The notes: generated by a model from the sequence alone, not told the origin. A DNA stretch of 64,000 nucleotides from Adineta ricciae (GCA_905250025.1 CAJNOJ010000366.1:27668-91667), one strand, 5' to 3'; positions 12,054 to 22,589 are shown, counted from the first letter of the stretch. Numbers and translations: made by a program.

Positions 12054-12131
12054 GAGTCCGTGAGCGGAGACTTCTACGGCGCCATGAAAAATATTATTTT
12101 CTCCGGCGTCGTAGGTATCTCATCTCACAGA
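12054..12131. repeat. Short near-perfect hairpin
   Basis: AGTCCGTGAG at the left pairs with CTCACAGACT at the right. Inside it, CTACGGCGCCATGAAAAATA pairs with a sequence ending CCGGCGTCGTAG. The result is a palindrome of about 78 bases with a GC-rich stem in AT-rich surroundings. It is probably a tiny fold-back element. No gene is associated. Confidence 0.6.
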
Positions 12132-13439
12132 CTTTCTTAAAGTGCTTTCCGGAGACACTCGAATGCGATTGATAAATCTCAATAAAACATTGTAAGTGGA
12201 TAGGTATCAGAAAAACAGAAGATATCATTTTTATATGAATATTACATAAAACGTTCTATTAAGATTCAGGTGTACTGTTCAGGTATTTTGGAACCTCTGT
12301 CTATACTGTGTTCTACAACAAACTTTCTTTTAGAAAGCCTATTGAACAACATTCCTTCCTAGTAAAGTAATTTTGAGATATAGTAAGTCTATCAAAAATT
12401 CTTGCTTGATAGTTGTGCTCACTGGCCAAATCAATTTTACTGTTTCTCATAAAATAATGAAAATCATTTGAGAGAATGAAGACCTGTACGTTCTGTGGAG
12501 AATTTAATGAGAAACCTTTTGCTAGTTTTTTTTTCGTTTTTCTGAAACTCAGTTTATTAGGTTACAGCAACCGTTTTCCCCCTCTTTCCACAGCTTCTTA
12601 AAGTTGGATCGGACTGAAAACTTTTTTATACTACTTTAATCAATGCGGATAGGTTTTCTTTTGTAGATATCTGTTACTGTTCAAATTTAGCCGTCTTTAT
12701 AAATTTTTTTGGAATCTGAGAAGTTAAGGAGTTTCCATAAGACCGAGTATTCTGATTTCCTTGGTTAAAGTATTAGCCGGTTCTGAAAGAAAAACACCCA
12801 TCTCTATTGAGCACTGATACTCACAGTGAAAATTTTAGCTTAGGCAGATGTAATCTTTGAATTCGCGAAGGAAAAATTTTTCGCAATTTTATACGATTTT
12901 TTACTTTGAAGTCTTTGCAAGCCTATAGACATCCGATATGATACATATGTGCCTAGTGCAATGTCTGCGTTACCAGTCGAGACCTACATCGCTTAAAAGT
13001 TGCAAAAATTTTTGCTCAGTGGGTTTCGCGGAAATACCAGAAGATGGGAAAGTCACTTCAAAAGAATATATTGATAACGCCTGAATAACTTTCTTTTTTG
13101 TGCCAGCAGCTATCTAATTAGTTTAGTTTGCGCTTCTAGAAAGTCCATGTACACTTGAACATGATTATATGTTTTCTTTAATTCATACTATCAGCTAATG
13201 AAATAACATAGGCAATTATAAAGCATAATAAGGAGGATTCAATCACTGCGAGTCTTCACTAGAACTATATAGAATTCTTAGAGCTTTAGAATATGCTTTG
13301 TTTTTGTCTATGTTTTCAAAATAGAATATATTTGTAGATATTCACCTCCATAAGTTGATAGTTTAAACTCATGCAAAGATAAAAATCTTCTCTGATTAGT
13401 CAGGAGCACATAAAAGACATCGTTTTATTCTTTGATTGT
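12132..13439. other. Non-coding stretch upstream of the FOL1-like gene
   Basis: AT-rich and without recognisable coding potential, RNA genes or clear repeats. The last tens of bases would hold the promoter or outron of the FOL1-like gene. Confidence 0.4.
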
Positions 13440-13441
13440 AG
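13440..13441 (+). promoter_or_regulatory. Splice-acceptor AG before the FOL1-like gene
   Basis: TTATTCTTTGATTGTAG ends 11 bases before the ATG at 13453, a good 3' splice site. The open frame runs further upstream to a TTG at 13432, but the acceptor argues that the mature message starts at 13442 and translation at 13453. Confidence 0.55.
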
Positions 13442-13452
13442 AAAATCACAAA

Positions 13453-15537
13453 ATGTCTGACGACCTTATCTCAATATCTTCTTTGACGCTCAAAGCTATC
13501 GTTGGTTCAGATAGTTGGGGGAAAGCAAAACTGCAGACAATCTTGTTGTCGTTTTCAATGCGAACCAACATATCTGCTGCAGGCAAGACCGATCATCTAC
13601 CATATTCCATTCATTATGGTACGGCTAATAAAATAGTATCAGAGTTCGTAGAAAACAAAACATTCGAAACGATTGAAGATATTGCGGAAGGCGTGTGCAA
13701 TGTGCTCCTAAGCGAAAAATTGAAGGGCGTATGGATCAAGCTACGAGTAGAAAAGCCACGAGAACTGTTACGGGCCGAAACATCAGGATTAGAAATTATT
13801 CGATCAATACCATGTGACAATGTGAAATCGGTAGCTGATTCAATGTTTGTTCGAAATCTCTCGCTTCTAACCATCATTGGAATACATCCATGGGAACGGA
13901 AAGAAAGACAACCAGTGCTACTAAATATGACCTTTTATAAGTCATCAGACACAAACTTCTGGTGGTCGGAAGGATACAATCTTAGATCTATTGTTCATCA
14001 AACCTGTGAGCACGTTGAAACAAGTTCATACCTCACGATAGAGGCTTTGATAACAAGCATTGCTAAATTGTTATGTGTTAATCTGAATATTTCGAAGGTC
14101 ACAATTTCTGCTAGCAAACCTTATGCACTTTCGTTTGCGATACCTGCTGTGGAAATCACTCGAGACAAGACATATTTCGAAACGAATCAGAATGTCTATC
14201 TAACACTTAGCTCAAACGTTAGATCACGTGCACAGAATCTTTCAGACGCGATAAAACAACTCAATGAGCGAGGTATCATGGTCGTCGACACAAGTTTCTT
14301 GTACGAAACAAAAGCGATGGTTAATACTGTTCATCCATGCTTTTTGTATGCAGCCGTCTGTGTGGAAACAGAATTGTCACCTGATGAGCTTTTTCGTGAA
14401 CTCAAGTTGATTGAAAATGAAATAGAAGAAACAAAAACAGTGCTACAGGGATCACGAAAAATTGTTTTAGACATTCTTTTATACAAAGATACTTTGCTGG
14501 AGCGTGATGGCTTCTCAATACCGCATAAACTAATACTAAAAGAACCAGTTTTTCTTGCACCTCTCGTGGATATATCACCAGAACTTCGACATCCTTTGAC
14601 AAATTCAACAGTGCTATATCATTTATCCCTTTTATCATCATCCAACAACACTTCAATTCTAAAATATTTGCCTCTTCCTCGTAACCGACATATCATTTTT
14701 GAGAGAGGTGGCGCAAGGCAGATCATGGCAGTGCTCAATTTTCCATTTGACTACTTTTCCAAGGACAATGAACATGTAGATATTGATATAGTGAATACTG
14801 TAAAGGAAATGATACATGACGGTGCTACAATTATAGAAATTACCAGTTGTTCCTTCATTGGCACATCGATATCAGAAGAGGAAGAAAGTCGACGAATAAT
14901 TTATCCTATCAAAGTCATACGCGAAGCTAGGATAGATGTTTGCATCAGCGTGAATACGTTTCGTGCTGAGATTGCGCGCCGAGCTGTAGAAGCAGGTGCC
15001 GACATAGTTAATGACGTATCCGGTGGCTCTTTAGATCCTTCTATGTTCCAAACGGTGGCAGAGTTGAATGTTCCAATAGTGATCCGCAGTTCTTCTAGTG
15101 CAGCGCAAACAACGCTCACTCCGACACAGGTGAAAGAAAATACATTTGGTACTTTATGCGAGAGTATGGTGAAATGTGTTAAGCAAGCGATACATGCAGG
15201 TATTAAGCGATGGAATATAATTCTTGATCCTAGTTTTGGTACTAACAAGACGCATGAAGACGATCTTGACCTTATCTGTCGATTGCCAGATCTCGTTCAT
15301 CATCAAGCATTTCGAAATATACCCTTTCTCTTTGAACCATTAGCCTCAAGAATAATCGACTCATCCAATGGTGTGGAAAAAGAAACTACATGCATTTGGA
15401 GCACCGCAAGTGCATTGGCAGTTTGCGTTGTTTTTGGAGCGGATATCATTCGAGTTCATCATTTAAAAGAAATGGCCCAAGTGATCAAGGTCGCAGATGC
15501 AATTCGAATACAACAATATAAGAAAAACCTATTATAA
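13453..15537 (+). CDS. FOL1-like folate-pathway fusion (FolB-FolB-FolK-FolP), divergent
   Basis: A 694-residue intronless protein with the domain order of fungal FOL1. First dihydroneopterin aldolase-like domain about 3-120 (SSLTLKAIVGSDSWG, SIHYG, KP at 101-102). Second about 130-240 (IIGIHPWER, SSYLTIEALITSIA, SASKP). HPPK-like domain about 247-385 and dihydropteroate-synthase-like domain about 415-690. In fungi this fusion makes folate; animals normally lack it.

Several catalytic positions are changed. HPPK has SSN for GSN, GSR for GPR, and IVLD for the Mg-binding DLD pair, so one Asp is lost. DHPS has FPFDYFSKD for TPDSFSDGG, SVNT for SIDT, and SRI for SRK, and it lacks the pterin loop glycines. 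NDVSGG and the Asp of DPS remain. The long open frame shows it is not simply decaying. Fungal origin by transfer is my inference. It may keep only aldolase or pterin-binding roles. Confidence 0.85.
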   Translation: MSDDLISISSLTLKAIVGSDSWGKAKLQTILLSFSMRTNISAAGKTDHLPYSIHYGTANKIVSEFVENKTFETIEDIAEGVCNVLLSEKLKGVWIKLRVEKPRELLRAETSGLEIIRSIPCDNVKSVADSMFVRNLSLLTIIGIHPWERKERQPVLLNMTFYKSSDTNFWWSEGYNLRSIVHQTCEHVETSSYLTIEALITSIAKLLCVNLNISKVTISASKPYALSFAIPAVEITRDKTYFETNQNVYLTLSSNVRSRAQNLSDAIKQLNERGIMVVDTSFLYETKAMVNTVHPCFLYAAVCVETELSPDELFRELKLIENEIEETKTVLQGSRKIVLDILLYKDTLLERDGFSIPHKLILKEPVFLAPLVDISPELRHPLTNSTVLYHLSLLSSSNNTSILKYLPLPRNRHIIFERGGARQIMAVLNFPFDYFSKDNEHVDIDIVNTVKEMIHDGATIIEITSCSFIGTSISEEEESRRIIYPIKVIREARIDVCISVNTFRAEIARRAVEAGADIVNDVSGGSLDPSMFQTVAELNVPIVIRSSSSAAQTTLTPTQVKENTFGTLCESMVKCVKQAIHAGIKRWNIILDPSFGTNKTHEDDLDLICRLPDLVHHQAFRNIPFLFEPLASRIIDSSNGVEKETTCIWSTASALAVCVVFGADIIRVHHLKEMAQVIKVADAIRIQQYKKNLL

Positions 15538-15920
15538 CACTAATACTCTATGCCTGTTGACAAAATGAATCATATGACGCTGTTTTATCAGGTTAATTAC
15601 TCTAATATTACTATCGAAATTTTAATAAAATGCAGGTGGAAGGAAGTCGTATAATTCTTGAATAGAAAGTGATGTTGACCTGCACTTTTCATCCTTCGAT
15701 AGAAGACAGTCGAAGGGAGGTACCCATGTGGAAAAAAGGCCATCTAAAGAGCTTTGTTAGGTGAGCGTTCGTCGACGAAATTATGCGCGCATTTGTGAGC
15801 TGTTTTTAAAGACTTTCTTCACTCTGTTCGTACACCGACATGCTCTCTTCACATCAGTATCGAAGGATTTTTTTGTGACTTTTCTTACTGGAAACACTAG
15901 AGATCTTTTAGCAGTGAAGT
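15538..15920. other. 3' flank of the FOL1-like gene
   Basis: No recognisable gene. The likely polyadenylation signal AATAAA is present (TTTAATAAAATGC near 15623). A plus-strand open frame of 73 codons at 15761-15982 has no domain and runs into the next repeat. Confidence 0.4.
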
Positions 15921-16073
15921 TAAGGTGCACCTTGTGCAAAATTCAAGCAAATTTTTTTTTCGTTCTTTTTCATATACAGTAAAACCTCTCTAAAGTGAAC
16001 ACCAATGGGACCGGCCAAAAAGCGTTCATTATCGGAGGTGTTCATTATAGAGAGGTGTCACCTTACGTGAAAG

Positions 16074-16121
<48 letters not shown>

Positions 16122-16853
16122 GTGTAGGTATAAGGAGTGTCACAGACGGATAAGTACGCATCTTTTTTATTAGAGTTCTCCCTAATTACGCGATGCATAA
16201 AATAATAAAGTGTCGCTTCCATAAATTGAGTTGATGTAAAATTAACGACCGTTTTTATCGATTCTAGAAGCACCAAAACCGATCGTTAGTTTTGCATGAA
16301 CCCATTACTGAAGATTTTAATCTAATTTCTACGAGAATAATCATTAATCGTCGTTCACTTTTCTCTCTGTGAATCGTTGAATATAGTGAAATAAGTGGTA
16401 TATCTATTTAAATAAAAAGTGAGTGTCATTCTGGCTGTTGAATACATCATTATATGTAAGTTCAATCAGTTCTTTGTTGATTGCATTTTCCTTGTTTTTT
16501 ATGTGTAAGATATCAATTGGATGTAAACTGTCAATTAGTATTGTTCGTCTATTCGAAATATTTGATGAATTTTGTTGTAATAATTAGACTGTCAGTGAGT
16601 TTTGTTAGCATTGATTCAAAAAAAACTACAATAGACTATTTTATCTCCGGTTTCTTTCATTCAAACGCATATACTTTTTTGTACATTCGTTCATTATAGA
16701 GAGGTCTTCTCCACTTTGGGACCGAAAAAAAGCGTTCACTGTTCAGAGTTGGGAGGTGTTCATTATATAGAGGTGTTCATTAAGGGAGGTTTTACTGTAT
16801 ATGAAAAAAAACGAAAAAAAATTTGCTTGAGTTTTGCACAAGGTGCACCTTAA
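15921..16853. mobile_element. Fold-back element with pogo-like inner termini
   Basis: The arm AAGGTGCACCTTGTGCAAAA at the left is repeated inverted at the right end (TTTTGCACAAGGTGCACCTT), including CAGTAAAACCTCTCTAAAGT and its inverse ending TTTTACTG. The inner termini, CAGTAAAACCTC with TA on both sides, resemble those of pogo/Tigger elements. Motifs like GAGGTGTTCATTATAGAGAG recur inside. No transposase frame is present. An (AC)n(AT)n microsatellite is at 16077-16122. Confidence 0.75.
16077..16122. repeat. (AC)n(AT)n microsatellite
   Basis: An ACACAC run passes directly into ATATAT for about 46 bases inside the fold-back element. It creates a spurious open frame on the minus strand. Confidence 0.9.
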
Positions 16854-19380
16854 CAAGTGCAAATCAATATGTGTTTAGATTTTAATTTTAATTTATATAT
16901 TATATGGGTTTATATCAGATGTTTTATATTATTAAAAAACAATATTTTATTTCTTTTCTTTCATTTATTTCTTTTCATATGATCAGTATTTTAATTGTAA
17001 TGTACTGCTACGCATGTTTTTTTTTAAAACTTAATGAAAGTCGGAAAAACTTGGCGATCTCTCAAAGTGATTCCGTCACTACAGTGTTTCTTGTTTATAA
17101 AACCAAGGTAAGTTTTTTTCAGAAGTTTGTTTTATTGCCAACATCGATTATCATTAGGACGAAAACTTCTATATATAAATTTTCTTCCTCACGCTTATCG
17201 TTGAACTAAGTTTTCTATTTCTTTCCATAGCTCTCGATATACAGTTCCGTTTTTTGTGATTCCGTCACGCACCTATATTTCGATAAGAAAACTAACAAAG
17301 AAGCATGATATACTTACGAAATTTTGTGCACATGTAGAAGATTTAGACCGATATAATTTATGAACATTTCGTGAGTTATTCGACTTCTGCGGATTTAGAT
17401 ATTGAAAAATCAATGTGAAAAAATGTGATTCTGTCACGTTTGGACAGGCCGGCTTGAGATTATTCCACGACAGTTCAATAGGACTGAGATTACAGTATAG
17501 TGTGGCAAGACGAAATATTTATACACTAGATCGTTTACCAATATGATCACTCTATTTCACAAAACATTGAAAGATAGAAGAGTTTGCAAAGCCCGGAATA
17601 GGCGTGAAAATGGCTTCAAAGGTATTCTTCAGGCGGAAAATTTGCATCCAATAGTTGGAATAATTGAGCTTTAATAAAATTTTCTATCTTTCAACCATTA
17701 CTGAAATCGTTCCTTGCTCGAAGCACGTTTTCGGAATAATTGATCCTTTCGTTAGTTTGTTGTGCCAAATGACGTTATCTAAACAAATACCAATTCTCTC
17801 TTGTCCGCCTCTGCAAAAAGTGTAAAAAATATTCATGGATATAAAACGGCTAAAAATACGTCAACTTATCGATTTCTTTTTATAACGTTGCGCAATTCGA
17901 ATTTAACCAGCATCTTCAGTGTGTGTGGGGTGGGAAGATACAGGTTTTATGCATTTGAAAGTTCATTTACCAGTTAATTTTCAAAACGATCGTTTCCTAG
18001 ATTGTTTAAAGTATTTTTCGGCTAATTGAGAGAACTTTTTATAGGAGAAAGTTCAATCAAAGATTCGCGTAAAGCATTGTATAAAGATGTCGCTATATTA
18101 TTTGATCGTTTTTTCGAGCTAATCATAAAATACAAACAACTATCTCTTTAGCCTAATTTCATTTTAATGATCTCTTCAATGTAAATCACCTCAGCTATAT
18201 TTTACTGATCCTTTCACATTTTATTTCGGGCAAGCAAAATGTGATTTCTGAAATCTAATGAAAGATTCACTTTCTTCATTTTTTAGCTCCTTAACGATAT
18301 CAATCTGAAATTCCAGTGACACTCTGTTCTCTAGATCATCGTGCCGCTTAAAATGAACTTTGGATGCTGTATCTAGAAAAAAAATAATAAAAACTTCAAG
18401 CAACTCAAGAATATGATGCTCCTTAAGGTCTCACCATATTAAAAACAACAAATAGTGGCACGAGAAAGTATGGTTTCGAATGATATCACGATTTACTTCT
18501 TCCTCTACCTTTTTTTATCTGGAGTTCAAATGCATCTTTTAAATTCTCGAGATTTATTCAAGTTTCATCACGATAGTACAAATAAACATTTGCTTTCCTA
18601 AACTTTTCTAGGATTCGAAAATATGTCGCTCCTCCTATAATGACTCATGTAAAAAAAAGCTGTGAAAATCGTGTCATTTAAATCGATTTGTCATAAACGC
18701 TATGATTTTTAGAATTTTTTCCGCGTTGGAAAAGCATGTGAATTCAAAGCAATTTTTATGTTTGATTTTTACTGATATATGAAACCAAGGCGAAAAATTA
18801 TCAAATGCTGCGCAGCGTTTTTCTTTCTTTCTTGTTTAAATGTGGATAATATTTCACTTAAGCTTTTCATTTTTTATATAATGTACTTGTCGAACAAATT
18901 GGAAAATTTTTATTGTGGTCAGGCAATCTTTTCAGCAAATTCTCCGAACTCGGGTGTATTTTTTTTAAACTAGTCTATGAAACTCAAGTCTAATTAAATC
19001 TTTCCCTTGCTCAGACAAAACAATATTCGGACGATCAAAATACACTGAAACGAAAAGACTTAACTTGTAAAGTATTTAAATGAAAAATATCGTACTTCTC
19101 CTCAGAGGAAACTATACTTCAAGAACAAGATGCTCGTATATTATATATTGGGTACATGGTGGCGCGACTAATAAGATTTTTTACAGATGTTTGTTTTGTT
19201 TTGTTTTCCCCTTCTATCTTTTGTTGTTCCTCTGATATTTTCCTTATTTCTTTACATTTCAAATGGTGTAACTCATGCATTAATCTCATGTAACGGTGAA
19301 TTTTGATTCCTCAGAAAGTCAAATAAAATAAGTATAAAATAAATTCCCAGAATGTTCAAATATAATACCCAGGTTATTAT
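16854..19380. other. Non-coding stretch with a recurring GTGATTCCGTCAC motif
   Basis: No gene recognised. The near-palindromic motif GTGATTCCGTCAC occurs around 17068, 17253 and (with one change) 17422. The rest is AT-rich with short chance frames such as 16904-17209 (+) and 18221-18403 (-). Confidence 0.4.
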
Positions 19381-19690
19381 GACACGGTCGGTTCCGGCCG
19401 GTTAAGTTCGTTTTCCGACAATTTCCTTGCCGCCGGATTCCGACGGGAAGTTCAAACGTAGGTTCCAGTCATTTCCCGACCGTTTCCTGCAAACTTCGAG
19501 CTAGAAACGGTCAGGAACTGATCGGATATTTCCTGTGCAAATCCGGCGGCAAGGAACCTGCCGGAACTTGCAGGAATCGGCGAAAACTGTGCCGGAATCG
19601 AGAAGAGCTGTACCGGAACCGACTCAAATTTCAACGGATCCAGTCGCCGGAATGATCGACCTGGGATGGAATCAAACAAAGGATCGTAGA
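19381..19690. repeat. GC-rich CCGGAA-type degenerate repeat island
   Basis: About 300 bases stand out from the AT-rich surroundings by repeated CCGGAA/TTCCGG, CGGAATC and GGAACC words (GTCGGTTCCGGCCGGTTAAG, TGTGCCGGAATCGAG). Frames on both strands are open by composition only. I read it as a dispersed low-complexity repeat, not a gene. Confidence 0.65.
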
Positions 19691-19697
19691 AATTCAN

Positions 19698-20152
19698 TAA
19701 AGGGATTCGGCCCCATGGCTTATTAGGCATGAGTTATGGCTATTTTCCTGAATCTTCAACCCATCTGCAGTTATTCGTGGCAGAGTTAAATGGCGAGCTT
19801 TTGATCTGAAATTTTGACTGGAGGTAGATCTTACTATGACTAAGATGCTCTAAAAATTTCAGTTCGGTCTTATATTTCTCTCGCGAAATATTGGATCACA
19901 AACAATTGGTCGTTCATCACACACTTGTCTCAAAAATCGAGTTTACCCGAGACTGGAATATTTCGAGAAAGAAATATAAGACCGAACTGAAATTTTTAGA
20001 GCATCTTAGTCATAGTAAGATCTACCTCCAGTCAAAATTTCAGATCAAAAGCTCGCCATTTAACTCTGCCACGAATAACTGCAGATGGGTTGAAGATTCA
20101 GGAAAATAGCCATAACTCATGCCTAATAAGCCATGGGGCCGAATCCCTTTAG
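19698..20152. repeat. Long hairpin: about 190-base arms around a 70-base loop
   Basis: AAAGGGATTCGGCCCCATGG at about 19700 is repeated inverted at the right end. The arms 19698-19889 and 19962-20152 appear almost identical. A related single-armed sequence precedes the second GMC gene copy at 23157. The left end touches an N at 19697, so the structure could be an assembly fold-back rather than real. Confidence 0.7.
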
Positions 20153-21022
20153 GGTTTTCTTAGTCTCATTGACGCCCGCTCATGACTTAAATATGGGATC
20201 GATCGGCGTCCGACAGTTGGATATGTCCCCTCGTCAGTTAAGTTTATGTTCATACAGATGATATAATTGCATCTTCTAATAATAATCTTCACTGCATTCA
20301 TGTCTAAAAAATTTAGCCGATGGATCATCGTCAAAAAGCGTAGCTAAGAAAAAGGCCATTTTGCCCTTGTCTCAAATGAATGACCATCAGGATTTATGGA
20401 ACTAGTGTCAGTAAGAGATTGGTGGATAATGAGTGCAGGAATGATAAGCACACGACTGCTTACACCCATAATATCGCCGAAAACAACCAAACAGGGTAAA
20501 TATGACTCGATATAGATAAAGGATTGCACCCCATGCTATATGTTCTCGACTTTCGCTCTAATCCTCATTCGAAATCTTGCGCGCTCAGCTTTTGTTGTGC
20601 TCACCGTCTCGGCTATTCAAGTCTAAATACAAACAGCTACATTTCAAGGACATTAAATTTGTTTAAATATTTCTAAATATTGTCTTCTGAATCAGCGTCT
20701 AATTATCCATCAAACCATATATAAACGAACGAGAAAAAAAATGCACTGCCATTTTTCTTTTTCTGCGTCTTTCATTTTCACTGATTTAAATAATAAGCAG
20801 TGCTCGTCCGAAGAATCACCCAGTTTTCGCCGACCAAAGTCGTGTTTATGATACTACTGGAAACAAGAAAATTCACTTTTCTTGGGCATGTCTCTATTTC
20901 ATGAGAGATTGAGTAGATTTGTGTTTCTTTTACTCCTTCGTATTTTGGAAACACGCAGCCTCCTTTATCCTTCTTATCATAATCGTCATGTCTTATGAGC
21001 GAGAGATATATGTTGTAATTTT
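20153..21022. other. Upstream region of GMC gene copy 1
   Basis: Duplicated almost completely at about 23300-24240 ahead of the second GMC copy, with scattered substitutions. No independent gene seen. The region presumably holds the promoter or outron. The frame of the GMC gene extends open to 20919, but only with a TTG. Confidence 0.5.
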
Positions 21023-21024
21023 AG
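21023..21024 (+). promoter_or_regulatory. Splice-acceptor AG before GMC copy 1
   Basis: TGTTGTAATTTTAG ends 20 bases before the ATG at 21045 and is conserved in copy 2 at 24240-24241. It favours 21045 over the in-frame ATG at 20988. Confidence 0.55.
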
Positions 21025-21044
21025 ATCATATAATAAGAGTAACG

Positions 21045-22589
21045 ATGGCATCTTGTAATCGTAAAGTCGAAGCTGACTTCGTGATTATAGGTGGAGGTAC
21101 AGCTGGATGTGTCATAGCGACTCGATTAGCCGAATATGGCTTTGAAACCTTATTGATTTCGAGCGGCTTGAATGATACAGAAAATCCTCTTATGAAGCAA
21201 AGCTCTCTATACCGTCAAGTCTCCCAGTCGCCTCAATTCAAACATTATCTTGTACCAGATGCGTCATGTAGTCTAAATAATACAAGCGTCGACATTACTG
21301 TGATAAATACTCTTGGAGGAAGTAGCATTAATGGTGGGGGTATGGAACGAATGACAGCAAACGAATGGAATAGCTTTGTTCATGCTACTGGAGATGAATC
21401 TTTTGATTGCCGCATGATGTCAAAATATTATAAAATGACAGAAAACTACACAACAAATGATCCATCTTTTATTGCCGAAAATCATGGCCATAATGGTCCT
21501 ATTAAAATAACAAAGCCTTATAACTTCGAATTCTACAATGTATGGGAAAGTGTTGCCCGAGAAATCGGCGAAACATTTAGCAATGATTTTGTAGATGGTC
21601 TAGATTATGGGTTTTCATTTGAAGCTTCTTCATTTACAAATGGAGAGAGAAGCTGGAGTGGTAATGCTTATCTCGTCCCTGCTCTCGCTAAATATTCAAA
21701 TCTAAAAATAATAACGGGTGCTACTGTCATCAAGTTAGATGTCGATGAAGAGACGAAACAAATTAAAAATGTTGTGTTTATTTCGTGCGATGATCTATTT
21801 AGTGCTACTGCGAGGAAGGAATACATTCTTTCTGCCGGTACATTTTATAGCCCTCATCTTTTAATGTTATCTGGTGTTGGCGATCCTGATACTTTGCAAC
21901 AACATAGAATACCGATAAAACATGAACTAAGACAAGTAGGAAAGAATTTAATGGATAATGGAGCCGTAGTGATCGAATACAAATCAACAAATTTATCTTT
22001 CGAGTCATGTAAACCAATGGCACTAATCAACAGCCAATCACTCACCACAGATACAAATCCTGACATATTCTTTTTTCTACAACCGAATGAAAAAACCAAA
22101 CATGTGGATGCGGTTATATTTAATGCTTCCCCGAAATCAACTATTGGTTCTGTATCACTATACAATTCCAATCCATTGATATTGCCCAAAATAACTCTAA
22201 ATTACTTAAAGGATCAAAACGACGTTGCAACTTTTATTAATGGTATTAAGTATGTTCAACGGATCATGTCTACTGGTACGATTATGAGTTATTTACAGCT
22301 GACTGAGATTCCGCCGATAACAAAAGAAATGGATTTACCTACATATGTTAGAAACAAGTTAATGGGAGCTGCCCATTTTGTTGGGACATGTTCAATGGGA
22401 CGAAACGCACAAAATTCAGTAGTCGATAATTATTTTAAGGTGCATGGAATGGGTAATCTTCGAATAGTGGATGGTTCAGTATTTCCTGCAGGTCTCGCAT
22501 CGAAAACAGGACCTTGTCATACAATATATGCTTTAGCAGAAAAGGCAGCTGATTTAATACGCCAAGAATATTCATCAAATAACTTATAA
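21045..22589 (+). CDS. GMC-family FAD oxidoreductase, copy 1
   Basis: A 514-residue intronless member of the glucose-methanol-choline oxidoreductase family, which oxidises alcohols with FAD. The Rossmann motif GGGTAG (16-21) is at the N terminus. The second FAD signature appears as TLGGSSINGGGMERM. AHFVGTCSMG, with the active-site His, and the C-terminal HTIYALAEKAADLI match the family's catalytic His/His-Asn region. Oddity: the acidic residue that binds the FAD ribose (usually in LLEAG) is Ser here (LLISSG). The preferred start follows an AG acceptor; an alternative ATG at 20988 would add 19 residues. The substrate cannot be told from sequence. A second copy lies at 24262. A choline-dehydrogenase-like or glucose-dehydrogenase-like role is possible. 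Confidence 0.9.
   Translation: MASCNRKVEADFVIIGGGTAGCVIATRLAEYGFETLLISSGLNDTENPLMKQSSLYRQVSQSPQFKHYLVPDASCSLNNTSVDITVINTLGGSSINGGGMERMTANEWNSFVHATGDESFDCRMMSKYYKMTENYTTNDPSFIAENHGHNGPIKITKPYNFEFYNVWESVAREIGETFSNDFVDGLDYGFSFEASSFTNGERSWSGNAYLVPALAKYSNLKIITGATVIKLDVDEETKQIKNVVFISCDDLFSATARKEYILSAGTFYSPHLLMLSGVGDPDTLQQHRIPIKHELRQVGKNLMDNGAVVIEYKSTNLSFESCKPMALINSQSLTTDTNPDIFFFLQPNEKTKHVDAVIFNASPKSTIGSVSLYNSNPLILPKITLNYLKDQNDVATFINGIKYVQRIMSTGTIMSYLQLTEIPPITKEMDLPTYVRNKLMGAAHFVGTCSMGRNAQNSVVDNYFKVHGMGNLRIVDGSVFPAGLASKTGPCHTIYALAEKAADLIRQEYSSNNL

Noticed and set aside
13432-13452. Upstream TTG start for the FOL1-like gene
   Set aside because: A splice-acceptor AG falls between it and the ATG at 13453, and TTG starts are not usual in animals.
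20919-20990. Hydrophobic N-terminal extension of the GMC protein as a signal peptide
   Set aside because: It needs a TTG start and lies upstream of the likely acceptor at 21023-21024, so it is probably untranslated.
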